A program made the translations under genes and the position numbers. From NCBI GenBank assembly GCA_023416055.1, contig JAEZIH010000188.1, positions 1-5,207 on the forward strand: a stretch of 5,207 nucleotides of DNA, in the 5' to 3' direction. Below, one piece after another: positions 1-4,597 of the stretch (position 1 is its first letter; each line of letters opens with the position of its first letter). The notes beneath the pieces were generated by a model. That model had not been told where the DNA came from. It worked only from the letters and a program-made list of their open reading frames with translations, and searched no databases. Source of the stretch: Pseudomonadota bacterium (lineage in GTDB: Bacteria; Pseudomonadota; Alphaproteobacteria; Caulobacterales; Caulobacteraceae).

Positions 1-311
1 ACCGAACGGGCGGCGGCCAGCGACTGGGCGGCGGCGACGCCGTCCTCGAAGCTCTTCTTGCCGTAGGCCAGGGTCTGGGCCGAGATGGCCTCGGCGCCCT
101 TCTGGGCGGCGGTGGCCGAGGCGACCAAGGCCTCGAGGTTCTTCTTGCCTTCGGCGTTCAGCTCGGCGAGGCCGGCGACCGACTTGTCGGCGGCTTCGCG
201 GAACGCCTGGGCGCCAGCGGCCTGCATCTTTTCAGCCTGGGCCTGGACCTTGTCGGCGGCGGCCTTGGCGGCGTCGGCGGTCTTCTTCACGGTTTCGGCG
301 TTGTCGGCCAT
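1..311 (-). CDS. Phasin family protein (PHA granule-associated), 3' end cut by window edge
   Basis: Phasins coat intracellular polyhydroxyalkanoate granules and control their number and size. Read on the minus strand, the gene starts with ATG at 311-309 and gives 103 complete residues before running off the window, with no stop. The visible protein begins MADNAETVKKTADAAKAAAD and is almost entirely amphipathic helix rich in Ala, Lys, Glu and Gln, without cysteine or tryptophan. The stretch at residues 38-66 (REAADKSVAGLAELNAEGKK followed by NLEALVASA) and the motif around 'AYGKKSFEDGVAAAQSLAAA' at 82-101 are typical of the alphaproteobacterial phasin family. Family members are usually about 110-190 aa, so a good part is visible. 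GAGGAG at 324-319 lies 7 nt before the ATG and is a strong ribosome binding site. There is no signal peptide, which fits a cytoplasmic granule protein. A Lys/Ala-rich histone-like helix is the main alternative, and less likely. Confidence 0.85.
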   Translation of the reverse strand, partial: MADNAETVKKTADAAKAAADKVQAQAEKMQAAGAQAFREAADKSVAGLAELNAEGKKNLEALVASATAAQKGAEAISAQTLAYGKKSFEDGVAAAQSLAAARS

Positions 312-336
312 GGTGAGTCTCCTCGCGGCGGAGCCG

Positions 337-376
337 CTCTGATGGCTTTGCGGCGGAGTCCTCCGTCGCTACAGAG
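337..376 (-). promoter_or_regulatory. Structured 5' leader of the phasin mRNA
   Basis: The predicted phasin transcript would begin close to CTCTG (376-372), which can pair with CAGAG (341-337). Inside that loop is the dyad CGGAGGACTCCG (365-354). A second short stem, GCGGC-GGA-GCCGC (325-337 on the plus strand), lies just before the ribosome binding site and competes for the same bases. The pairings are seen in the sequence; a regulatory role is not shown. Confidence 0.3.
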
Positions 377-379
377 CCC

Positions 380-408
380 CATATGGTGCACCTGCGAAGA
401 AAGGTCAA
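380..408 (-). promoter_or_regulatory. Sigma70-type promoter of the phasin gene
   Basis: On the minus strand, TTGACC (complement of 403-408) is followed after exactly 17 nt by CATATG (380-385). The -35 box matches 5 of 6 consensus bases; the -10 box is weaker, with 3 of 6. The predicted start of transcription is near 373, giving a leader of about 60 nt before the phasin ATG. Position, spacing and orientation fit. The assignment is by inspection only. Confidence 0.55.
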
Positions 409-430
409 GGGCGTTTTGTGCAGCGCACCA
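385..430. promoter_or_regulatory. Candidate PhaR-type operator: two TGC/GCA inverted repeats around the phasin promoter
   Basis: Two dyads are visible. GGTGCACC (385-392) is a perfect 8-bp palindrome inside the spacer between the phasin -35 and -10 boxes. TTGTGC-AGC-GCACCA (416-430) is an inverted repeat with 5 of 6 paired positions, lying just upstream of the -35 box. PhaR, the alphaproteobacterial repressor of phasin and PHA genes, is known to bind TGC-rich inverted repeats upstream of phaP. One site inside the promoter and one beside it is what a repressor would need. The link to PhaR is inference from gene identity and motif style. Confidence 0.45.
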
Positions 431-464
431 TCGCGCCCGCGCCGGTTGAGTCCGCTTCACAAGT

Positions 465-483
465 TTGTTGACGGCTTGTTTAC
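465..483 (+). promoter_or_regulatory. AT-richer tandem element, possible promoter part of the carboxypeptidase gene
   Basis: TTGTTGAC (465-472) and TTGTTTAC (476-483) form a direct repeat with one mismatch and an 11-bp period, about one helical turn. The first copy contains TTGACG, a good -35 box of the Caulobacter housekeeping type. No convincing -10 box follows: 17 nt on is AAACTC. The stretch 455-520 is clearly less GC-rich than its surroundings, as promoters in such genomes often are. This is weak evidence for the rightward promoter, or for a binding site in the shared intergenic region. Confidence 0.25.
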
Positions 484-571
484 CCTCACGAAACTCGAAC
501 GTCGCATGTTAGCTTTTCGTCTGCGTCGCGTGGTGGGGCCGCCGTCGCACAGGAAAGTGAGAGGCCTGCGC

Positions 572-1948
572 TTGCCGATTTTCGCCCTGATCCGCCGTGG
601 TTTGCTGTCGCTGATGCTGGTCGCCGCCCTGGTGGCGACCCCTTCGACCGCGCCGCTTTCCGCCCAGGAGAACACCAAGTACGCGGCCATCGTCGTGGAC
701 GCCGAGTCCGGCGAGGTCCTGTTCGCGCGATACGCCGACAGTCCGCGCTATCCGGCCTCGATCACCAAGGTCATGACCCTGTACCTGACCTTCGAGGCCC
801 TGACCGAGGGCAAGGTCAAGCTGGACGACGTCCTGACCATCTCGCCCCGCGCGGCCAGCCAGCCGCCTTCCAAGCTGGGCCTCGCGGCTGGCCAGACCAT
901 CACCCTCGACAACGCCATGAAGGCCACGGCGGTGCGCAGCGCCAACGACATGGCCATGGCCATCGCCGAGCACGTCGGCGGCTCGCAGGACCGCTTCGCC
1001 GCCCAGATGACGCTGAAGGCGCGCGAGCTGGGCATGACCCAGACCCGCTATGTAAATCCGAACGGCCTGCCCGACGCGCGGCAGGTCACCTCGGCCCGCG
1101 ATCTGGCCATCCTGGCCCGCGCCGTGATGCGCGACTATCCGCAGTACTACCGGTATTTCGGCCTGCACGACTGGGTCTACGAGGGCCGCGAGTACCGCAA
1201 CACCAACGGCCTGCTGCGCACCGAGCTCGGCTATGACGGCATGAAGACCGGCTACACCAACGCCTCGGGCTACAACCTCGCCGCCTCGGCCGTGCGCGAC
1301 GGCAAGCGGCTGATCACCATCGTCCTGGGCGGCCGCACCACCGCCAGCCGCAACGCCCACGTCGCCGAGCTGATGAGCACCGGCTTCGAGGTCGAACGCC
1401 TGCGGCGCTCGGGTCAGACGATCCAGATCGCCCAGACCTATTTCGAGCAGAAGGGCTTCGGCATCGGGTCGGACAACTCGGCGCCCGTCCAGTACGCCTC
1501 GGCGGCGGAAGAGGAGCCGACCGCGGTCACCTACGCCTCGCTGCCCACCGCACCTGCCCAGCCGACTTCAGTTACTCCGCCCCCGTCCGAGGAGCGCACC
1601 GTCGCCGCCCTGCTGCGCGCCCAGGGATCGTCCGACGTGACGGCCGCCCTCAACGGCGCCGCAGCCGCCCCTGCGCCGCGCACCCCGCCCCGCGCGCCGG
1701 CCCGCGAGACCGGCGGCCGCTGGGCCGTCCAGGTCGGCGCCTTCCGTGACGAGAAGGTCGCGCGCGACTGGCTGACCGAGGTGCAACGCCGCTTCCGCAG
1801 CCAGTTCTCGGCCGCCGAGCGCACCGTCCAGAACGCCGAAGGCTGGTACCGCTCGCGCTTCACCGGCATGAGCGAACAGGCCGCCCAGGCCGCCTGCGCC
1901 ACCCTGGCCGAGCGCCGCGTCACCTGCATGGTGGTGCGGCCGCAGTAG
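572..1948 (+). CDS. D-alanyl-D-alanine carboxypeptidase (peptidase S11, PBP5/6 type) with C-terminal SPOR domain
   Basis: This is a periplasmic enzyme that removes the terminal D-Ala of peptidoglycan pentapeptides and so trims cross-linking. From TTG 572 the protein has 458 aa. A Sec signal peptide has the n-region MPIFALIRRG, the hydrophobic core LLSLMLVAALVAT, and cleavage after PLSA near residue 31. All three serine penicillin-binding motifs are present: SITK (63-66, catalytic Ser63 and Lys66), SAN (123-125) and KTG (225-227). A Pro/Ala-rich linker of about 90 residues follows. A SPOR domain (about 382-457, starting GGRWAVQVGAF) ends the protein in place of the usual PBP5 C-terminal domain. 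SPOR binds denuded septal glycan, so septal targeting is inferred. The frame is open back to an ATG at 383, but that start lies in the phasin promoter and would place about 90 basic residues before the signal cleavage site. TTG 572 has AGAGG (560-564) 7 nt upstream; ATG 506 is another option. Confidence 0.93.
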   Translation: MPIFALIRRGLLSLMLVAALVATPSTAPLSAQENTKYAAIVVDAESGEVLFARYADSPRYPASITKVMTLYLTFEALTEGKVKLDDVLTISPRAASQPPSKLGLAAGQTITLDNAMKATAVRSANDMAMAIAEHVGGSQDRFAAQMTLKARELGMTQTRYVNPNGLPDARQVTSARDLAILARAVMRDYPQYYRYFGLHDWVYEGREYRNTNGLLRTELGYDGMKTGYTNASGYNLAASAVRDGKRLITIVLGGRTTASRNAHVAELMSTGFEVERLRRSGQTIQIAQTYFEQKGFGIGSDNSAPVQYASAAEEEPTAVTYASLPTAPAQPTSVTPPPSEERTVAALLRAQGSSDVTAALNGAAAAPAPRTPPRAPARETGGRWAVQVGAFRDEKVARDWLTEVQRRFRSQFSAAERTVQNAEGWYRSRFTGMSEQAAQAACATLAERRVTCMVVRPQ

Positions 1949-1957
1949 CCGGGACTT

Positions 1958-1979
1958 GGCCTGCATCCTGAAACAGGCC
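1958..1979 (+). terminator. Hairpin after the carboxypeptidase gene, weak terminator candidate
   Basis: GGCCTG (1958-1963) and CAGGCC (1974-1979) form a perfect 6-bp stem with a 10-nt loop, starting 10 nt after the stop codon. No T-run follows, so it is not a canonical intrinsic terminator. It may act as a 3' stability element or a Rho-assisted end. Confidence 0.3.
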
Positions 1980-1982
1980 TAA

Positions 1983-2006
1983 CCTCCGAACGCGGTTCGG
2001 GGGGAG
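1983..2006 (+). promoter_or_regulatory. Hairpin covering the ribosome binding site of the next gene
   Basis: CCTCCGAAC (1983-1991), loop GCG, and GTTCGGGGG (1995-2003) form a 9-bp stem with one G-U pair. The 3' arm overlaps the Shine-Dalgarno run GGGGAG (2001-2006), which lies 7 nt before ATG 2014. When folded, this would hide most of the ribosome binding site. It could equally be part of a terminator without a T-run. Confidence 0.4.
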
Positions 2007-2013
2007 CGGCGCG

Positions 2014-2319
2014 ATGAGTGTCTTCGAGTACACTTCGGTCCTGGCCTCGATCCTCATCGGCCTGGCCCTGGTCGACGTGCTGGTCAGCTTCAACCGCCTG
2101 ATCCGTGCAGGGCGTCAGGTGCGTTGGCATTGGGCCCCGGTGGTCGCCGCGGTGCTGGTGGTCCTGCCCCTGATCCAGATCTGGTGGAGCCTGTACCAGC
2201 CGGAGGGCGGCGCCGTGACCATGGGCCAGTTCCTGCCGCTGTTCGTCGAGCTGGTCATCCTGTTCTTGCTGGCCGCCGCCGCCCTGCCGGACGAGGTCCC
2301 GCCCGAGGGGGTCAACTGA
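2014..2319 (+). CDS. Small integral membrane protein, N-terminal part of a frameshifted gene
   Basis: The frame gives 101 aa starting MSVFEYTSVLASILIGLALV. I do not recognise a named family. Three hydrophobic segments are visible at about residues 7-26, 41-60 and 73-91, separated by a basic loop (RLIRAGRQVRWHW) and an acidic end (PDEVPPEGVN). It therefore sits in the inner membrane. The start is well supported by GGGGAG at 2001-2006, 7 nt upstream. The frame stops at TGA 2317-2319, just after what looks like an inter-helix loop. Directly downstream, in the frame starting at 2316, the sequence continues with LRAYYDRNGRYFW and more hydrophobic helices. The natural reading is that this is the first half of a protein of about 187 aa broken by a one-base indel. 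If the stop is real, this 101-aa product may still be made. Confidence 0.6.
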   Translation: MSVFEYTSVLASILIGLALVDVLVSFNRLIRAGRQVRWHWAPVVAAVLVVLPLIQIWWSLYQPEGGAVTMGQFLPLFVELVILFLLAAAALPDEVPPEGVN

Positions 2320-2576
2320 GGGCCTACTACGACCGCAACGGCCGCTACTTCTGGGGCCTGTTCGCCGCCGCCCTGGGCTGGCTGCTGTTCGTCGACATCG
2401 TAGAGAACGCCCTGAACGGGACGGTGCTGGAGTTCCTCAGCCAGCGCATCGTCGACTTCGCCGTGCTGGCCGTCTTCGTCTCGCTGGTCTTCGTGCGGCG
2501 GCTGTGGTGGCACGCGGTGTCGCTGCTGCTGCTCAGCTCAGGCCCGATCGGCTGGCTGTCGCGGTCGCTGGGCTAG
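2316..2576 (+). pseudogene. C-terminal part of the same membrane protein, out of frame (apparent -1 frameshift)
   Basis: From 2316 the frame reads LRAYYDRNGRYFWGLFAAAL and runs for 86 codons to TAG 2574-2576. It has two or three hydrophobic segments (about residues 11-28 and 45-74 of this part) separated by an acidic, loop-like stretch (VDIVENALNGT). Read upstream, the same frame becomes Gly/Pro/Arg-rich without protein-like character, because there it shadows the first half. It has no start codon with a ribosome binding site near the junction. Adding one base between 2307 and 2319, for example to the GGGGG run at 2307-2311, joins both halves into one polytopic protein. No canonical slippery heptamer is seen, so programmed frameshifting is unlikely. 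A sequencing error or a recent mutation are the candidates. Confidence 0.6.
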
Positions 2577-2602
2577 ACCCGCCGCGCCTTTTCCCCTATA
2601 GC
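2574..2602 (+). promoter_or_regulatory. Promoter of the rpsF-rpsR-rplI operon
   Basis: TAGACC (2574-2579) and TATAGC (2597-2602) are separated by exactly 17 nt and resemble the TTGACa/TATAat boxes of the housekeeping sigma factor, matching 4 of 6 and 4 of 6. The predicted transcription start is near 2609, giving a leader of about 130 nt. The -35 box overlaps the stop codon of the upstream membrane gene. Confidence 0.5.
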
Positions 2603-2685
2603 CCCCGCCTTTCCAGGGCTTCGGTCCTGACGCGGAGATCCAAAGGGTTCGGGAAGTCATCCCGGCCGCCGCTTCAGGAGCCATC

Positions 2686-2731
2686 GTGGACGGACTACCC
2701 GGTCCCTCCGCGCCGACGTCCGCCAAGGGAG
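2686..2731 (+). promoter_or_regulatory. rpsF leader structure, candidate S6:S18-binding autoregulatory RNA
   Basis: Two stacked stems can form. The outer one pairs 2686-2691 with 2718-2723 (six pairs, one G-U). The inner one pairs GGAC (2692-2695) with GTCC (2702-2705), enclosing the loop UACCCG. A 12-nt one-sided bulge (2706-2717) carries two CCG triplets. The ribosome binding site AAGGGAG (2725-2731) begins one nucleotide after the outer stem, so protein binding here could block initiation. In several bacterial phyla the S6:S18 complex represses its own operon through a leader hairpin with a conserved bulged CCG. The pairing is seen; identity with that motif is inference. Confidence 0.4.
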
Positions 2732-2739
2732 AACACCGC

Positions 2740-3123
2740 ATGGCTCTTTACGAGCACACGGTCATGACGCGCCAGGATATCAGCGCGCAACAGGCCGAAG
2801 CGCTGAACGACACCATCAAGGGCTTGATCGAACAGGGCGGCGGCTCCGTCGCCAAGATCGAGTACTGGGGTCTGCGCAACCTGACCTACCGGGTCAAGAA
2901 GAACCGCAAGGCGCACTATTCGCTGCTCGCCGTCGACTGCCCGCCCGCCGCCATGGCCGAGGTCGAGCGTCAGCTGTCGATCAACGAGGACGTGCTGCGC
3001 TGGCTGACCGTCCGCGTCGAGGAACTCGACCTGGAACTTTCGCCCCTGCTGGCCCGCCGCGAGCGCGAGCGTGAACGCGAGCGCGAACGCGCCCCGCGTG
3101 AAGACGCCGCCGAAGCCGAATAA
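2740..3123 (+). CDS. rpsF: 30S ribosomal protein bS6
   Basis: bS6 sits on the platform of the small subunit as a heterodimer with bS18. The product is 127 aa, beginning [20 protein letters not shown]. It shows the usual S6 pattern: a first beta strand (YEHTVMTR), a helix, the central strand around residues 38-52 ([15 protein letters not shown]), the basic KKNRKAHY loop, and the strand-helix ending near [16 protein letters not shown] 2740 is chosen because AAGGGAG lies 8 nt upstream. A GTG at 2686 would add 18 unrelated residues from the leader structure. The C-terminal tail after about residue 104 is unusual: five Glu-Arg pairs (108-117), then an acidic/Ala end. Some S6 proteins carry long charged tails; in E. 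coli the tail receives extra glutamates through RimK. The gene is first in an operon with rpsR and rplI. Confidence 0.97.
   Translation: MALYEHTVMTRQDISAQQAEALNDTIKGLIEQGGGSVAKIEYWGLRNLTYRVKKNRKAHYSLLAVDCPPAAMAEVERQLSINEDVLRWLTVRVEELDLELSPLLARRERERERERERAPREDAAEAE
3061..3090 (+). repeat. Hexanucleotide tandem repeat in rpsF coding Glu-Arg x5
   Basis: Five in-frame units of the form GARCGY follow one another (GAGCGC, GAGCGT, GAACGC, GAGCGC, GAACGC), encoding residues 108-117 of bS6 as alternating Glu and Arg. The units differ at synonymous positions, so selection on the charge pattern, or age of the repeat, is more likely than very recent slippage. Confidence 0.85.
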
Positions 3124-3135
3124 GGAAACCGGATC

Positions 3136-3411
3136 ATGACCGACACCAACGCCCCGACCCCGGGCGCGCCGGCCGGCTCCGGCCCGGCCCGCCGTCCCTT
3201 CTATCGCCGCCGCAAGGTGTGCCCGTTCTCCGGCGCCAACGCTCCGAAGATCGACTACAAGGACGTCAAGCTGCTGCAGCGCTACATCAGCGAACGCGGC
3301 AAGATCGTCCCGTCGCGCATCACGGCCGTCTCCCAGAAGAAGCAGCGCGAACTGGCCAAGGCCATCAAGCGCGCCCGCTATCTGGCCCTCCTGCCCTACG
3401 TGGTGAAGTAA
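3136..3411 (+). CDS. rpsR: 30S ribosomal protein bS18
   Basis: bS18 binds bS6 and 16S rRNA on the small-subunit platform. The product is 91 aa. The conserved core is plain: the basic [15 protein letters not shown] block (19-33, with the single Cys29), then [20 protein letters not shown] (38-57), and the [20 protein letters not shown] helix region (59-78) ending in [13 protein letters not shown]. The first 18 residues are a flexible Pro/Ala/Gly extension. The gene begins 12 nt after the rpsF stop; AAGGAA (3122-3127) overlaps that stop and is the ribosome binding site, 8 nt before ATG. This suggests coupled translation and equal output of the two partner proteins. Confidence 0.98.
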   Translation: MTDTNAPTPGAPAGSGPARRPFYRRRKVCPFSGANAPKIDYKDVKLLQRYISERGKIVPSRITAVSQKKQRELAKAIKRARYLALLPYVVK

Positions 3412-3412
3412 G

Positions 3413-3997
3413 ATGAAGGTCGTTCTGCTTGAACGCGTCGAGAACCTCGGCGCCATCGGCGACGTCGTGTCCGTCAAGGACGGCTTCGCCCGTAACTTCC
3501 TTCTGCCGCGCGACAAGGCCCGCCGGGCCACCGCCGCCAACCTGAAGGCCTTCGAAGTCGAGCGCGCCGCCATCGAGGCGCGTAACGAGAAGAACAAGGC
3601 CGACGCGCAGAAGGTCGCCGACAAGATCGACGGCCAGACCTACGTCATGATCCGCCAGGCGGGTGAGACCGGTCAGCTGTACGGTTCGGTCGCCGGCCGC
3701 GACGTCGCCGAGGCTGTCCAGGCCGAAGGCGGCAAGGTCGAGCGCTCGCAGGTCGTCCTGAACAACGCCATCAAGACCCTGGGCGTCCACGAAGTGCTGG
3801 TTCGCCTGCACGCCGAGGTCACCGCCACGGTCAAGATCAACGTGGCGCGTTCGGCCGACGAGGCCGAGCGTCAGGCTCGCGGCGAGGACGTGATCCGTGC
3901 GCAGTTCGACGACGAGCGCCTGGCCGCCGAACAGGCCGCCCAGGACATGATCGCCGGCGGCGCCGGCCAGCAGGAGAACCTGGGCGCCGAAGCCTGA
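3413..3997 (+). CDS. rplI: 50S ribosomal protein bL9
   Basis: bL9 binds 23S rRNA at the base of the L1 stalk and reaches across the subunit, supporting translation fidelity. The product is 194 aa. The N-terminal domain starts [20 protein letters not shown] and carries the family signature with GFARNFLLP (24-32). A long charged connecting helix spans about 40-72, and the C-terminal rRNA-binding domain about 73-146, including the GQLYGSV stretch (87-93). The last 45 or so residues form an acidic, Ala/Gln-rich tail beyond the usual length of about 150 aa; extended L9 proteins are common in alphaproteobacteria. ATG follows the rpsR stop by a single base and has only a weak upstream purine run, so translation probably depends on coupling to rpsR. 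Rhizobial operons often have a DUF2232 membrane gene at this junction; it is absent here. Confidence 0.97.
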   Translation: MKVVLLERVENLGAIGDVVSVKDGFARNFLLPRDKARRATAANLKAFEVERAAIEARNEKNKADAQKVADKIDGQTYVMIRQAGETGQLYGSVAGRDVAEAVQAEGGKVERSQVVLNNAIKTLGVHEVLVRLHAEVTATVKINVARSADEAERQARGEDVIRAQFDDERLAAEQAAQDMIAGGAGQQENLGAEA

Positions 3998-4023
3998 GGT
4001 CTTCCACGCTGGAGACGAAACGA

Positions 4024-4056
4024 GGGGCGCGGCCGGCGACGGCGGCGCCCCTTTTT
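4024..4056 (+). terminator. Intrinsic terminator of the ribosomal operon
   Basis: GGGGCGC (4024-4030) pairs perfectly with GCGCCCC (4045-4051), followed at once by TTTTT (4052-4056). After a G·G mismatch, GCC (4032-4034) pairs with GGC (4041-4043) around the loop GGCGAC. It starts 27 nt after the rplI stop. This is the clearest terminator in the window and separates the operon from the downstream genes. Confidence 0.93.
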
Positions 4057-4125
4057 GTGCCTCGCGCGCCCCGGCTTGTCCGGTTGCGGACCGGCGGGCA
4101 ATGTCCCGGCCGGGAGGGAGGGTTC

Positions 4126-4503
4126 ATGCGTATTGTCGTCATCCCGGCCCTGGCGGCCGTCATTCTCGCCGCCGGCCCCGCCGCGACCCAGACCGGCGCC
4201 GACCTGGACTCCTTCGTGGCGCGCGCCAACCGCATCCCGTTCAACGCCGCGGCCATGCTGAGGCCCGACGCCCATCGGCTGAAGGGCGAGGCCGAACGCG
4301 CCTTCAGCGCCGTCCAGCGCGAAATCCGCAGCGCCCGCGCCGCCGGCCGGACGCCTCTGGCCTGCCCGCCGGAGCGTATCGAGATCAATCCGCGGCAGGT
4401 GCTCGAATACCTTAACGGCATCCCGCAGGCGCGGAGGCGCAGCATGACGGTGACCGACGGCATCCGCGCCTGGATGGTTTCTCGGTATCCGTGTTCAGCC
4501 TGA
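4126..4503 (+). CDS. Small exported protein of unknown function, C-terminal half Rap1a/Tai-like
   Basis: From ATG 4126 the product has 125 aa. It starts MRIVVIPALAAVILAAGPAA, a short Sec-type signal peptide with cleavage somewhere near residues 17-22, so it is probably periplasmic. Two cysteines, Cys80 and Cys123, could form a disulfide. The C-terminal half (80-123) has the shape CPP-x(7)-PRQVLEYL-x(2)-IP, then RRRSM, a helix with DGIRAWM, and a final YPC. This resembles, from memory, the end of Rap1a/Tai-type proteins, a family that includes immunity proteins to peptidoglycan-cutting type VI effectors. No effector gene is visible, and many members of that fold are simply uncharacterised, so I do not assign that role. 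A purine run GGGAGGGAGGG (4111-4121) supports the start. An upstream GTG at 4057 directly abuts the operon terminator and would bury the signal peptide. Confidence 0.75.
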   Translation: MRIVVIPALAAVILAAGPAATQTGADLDSFVARANRIPFNAAAMLRPDAHRLKGEAERAFSAVQREIRSARAAGRTPLACPPERIEINPRQVLEYLNGIPQARRRSMTVTDGIRAWMVSRYPCSA

Positions 4504-4508
4504 TCGCG

Positions 4509-4522
4509 GCTGATCCGTCAGC
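4509..4522 (+). terminator. Short hairpin after the small exported protein gene
   Basis: GCTGA (4509-4513) and TCAGC (4518-4522) form a perfect 5-bp stem with the tetraloop TCCG, 5 nt after the stop. There is no T-run, so termination is doubtful. Confidence 0.2.
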
Positions 4523-4563
4523 GGAATTCCGGACTGCCCACAATCGCCCGTCGATTATCCCTA

Positions 4564-4597
4564 GCCGCCGATGCGTCCGACCCTGACGCAGGGCGGC
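4564..4597 (+). promoter_or_regulatory. Long hairpin in front of dnaB
   Basis: GCCGCC (4564-4569) pairs with GGCGGC (4592-4597), and inside it TGCGTC (4572-4577) pairs with GACGCA (4585-4590), around the loop CGACCCT. That makes 12 base pairs with one small internal loop. The structure ends 14 nt before ATG 4612 and 23 nt before ATG 4621. No T-run follows, so it is more likely a leader structure or an imperfect operator than a terminator. Confidence 0.4.

Noticed and set aside
85..342. Plus-strand open frame of 85 codons at the left end
   Set aside because: It is antisense to the phasin gene, which has a strong ribosome binding site and a family-like sequence.
509..1360. Long minus-strand open frame of 283 codons opposite the carboxypeptidase gene
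   Set aside because: It is the antisense shadow of a well-supported gene in high-GC DNA. The translation is Gly/Val/His/Gln-rich without domain features.
2124..2315. Upstream part of the second frame of the broken membrane gene, as an independent gene starting at ATG 2124
   Set aside because: This stretch is a Gly/Pro/Arg-rich shadow of the first half and is not membrane-like. Only the part after about 2316 looks like real protein.
2305..2319. Programmed -1 ribosomal frameshift joining the two halves of the membrane protein
   Set aside because: The G-run does not form a canonical X XXY YYZ heptamer in the zero frame, and no obvious downstream pseudoknot was seen. An indel is the simpler explanation.
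2686..2739. GTG at 2686 as an earlier start of rpsF
   Set aside because: It lacks a ribosome binding site and adds 18 residues translated from the leader structure. ATG 2740 has AAGGGAG at proper distance and gives the normal S6 N-terminus.
2695..3624. Minus-strand open frame of 309 codons opposite rpsF, rpsR and rplI
   Set aside because: It covers three certain ribosomal protein genes on the other strand. Codon structure explains the lack of stops.
4057..4125. GTG at 4057 as start of the small exported protein
   Set aside because: It directly follows the T-run of the ribosomal terminator and would put 23 residues before an obvious signal peptide.
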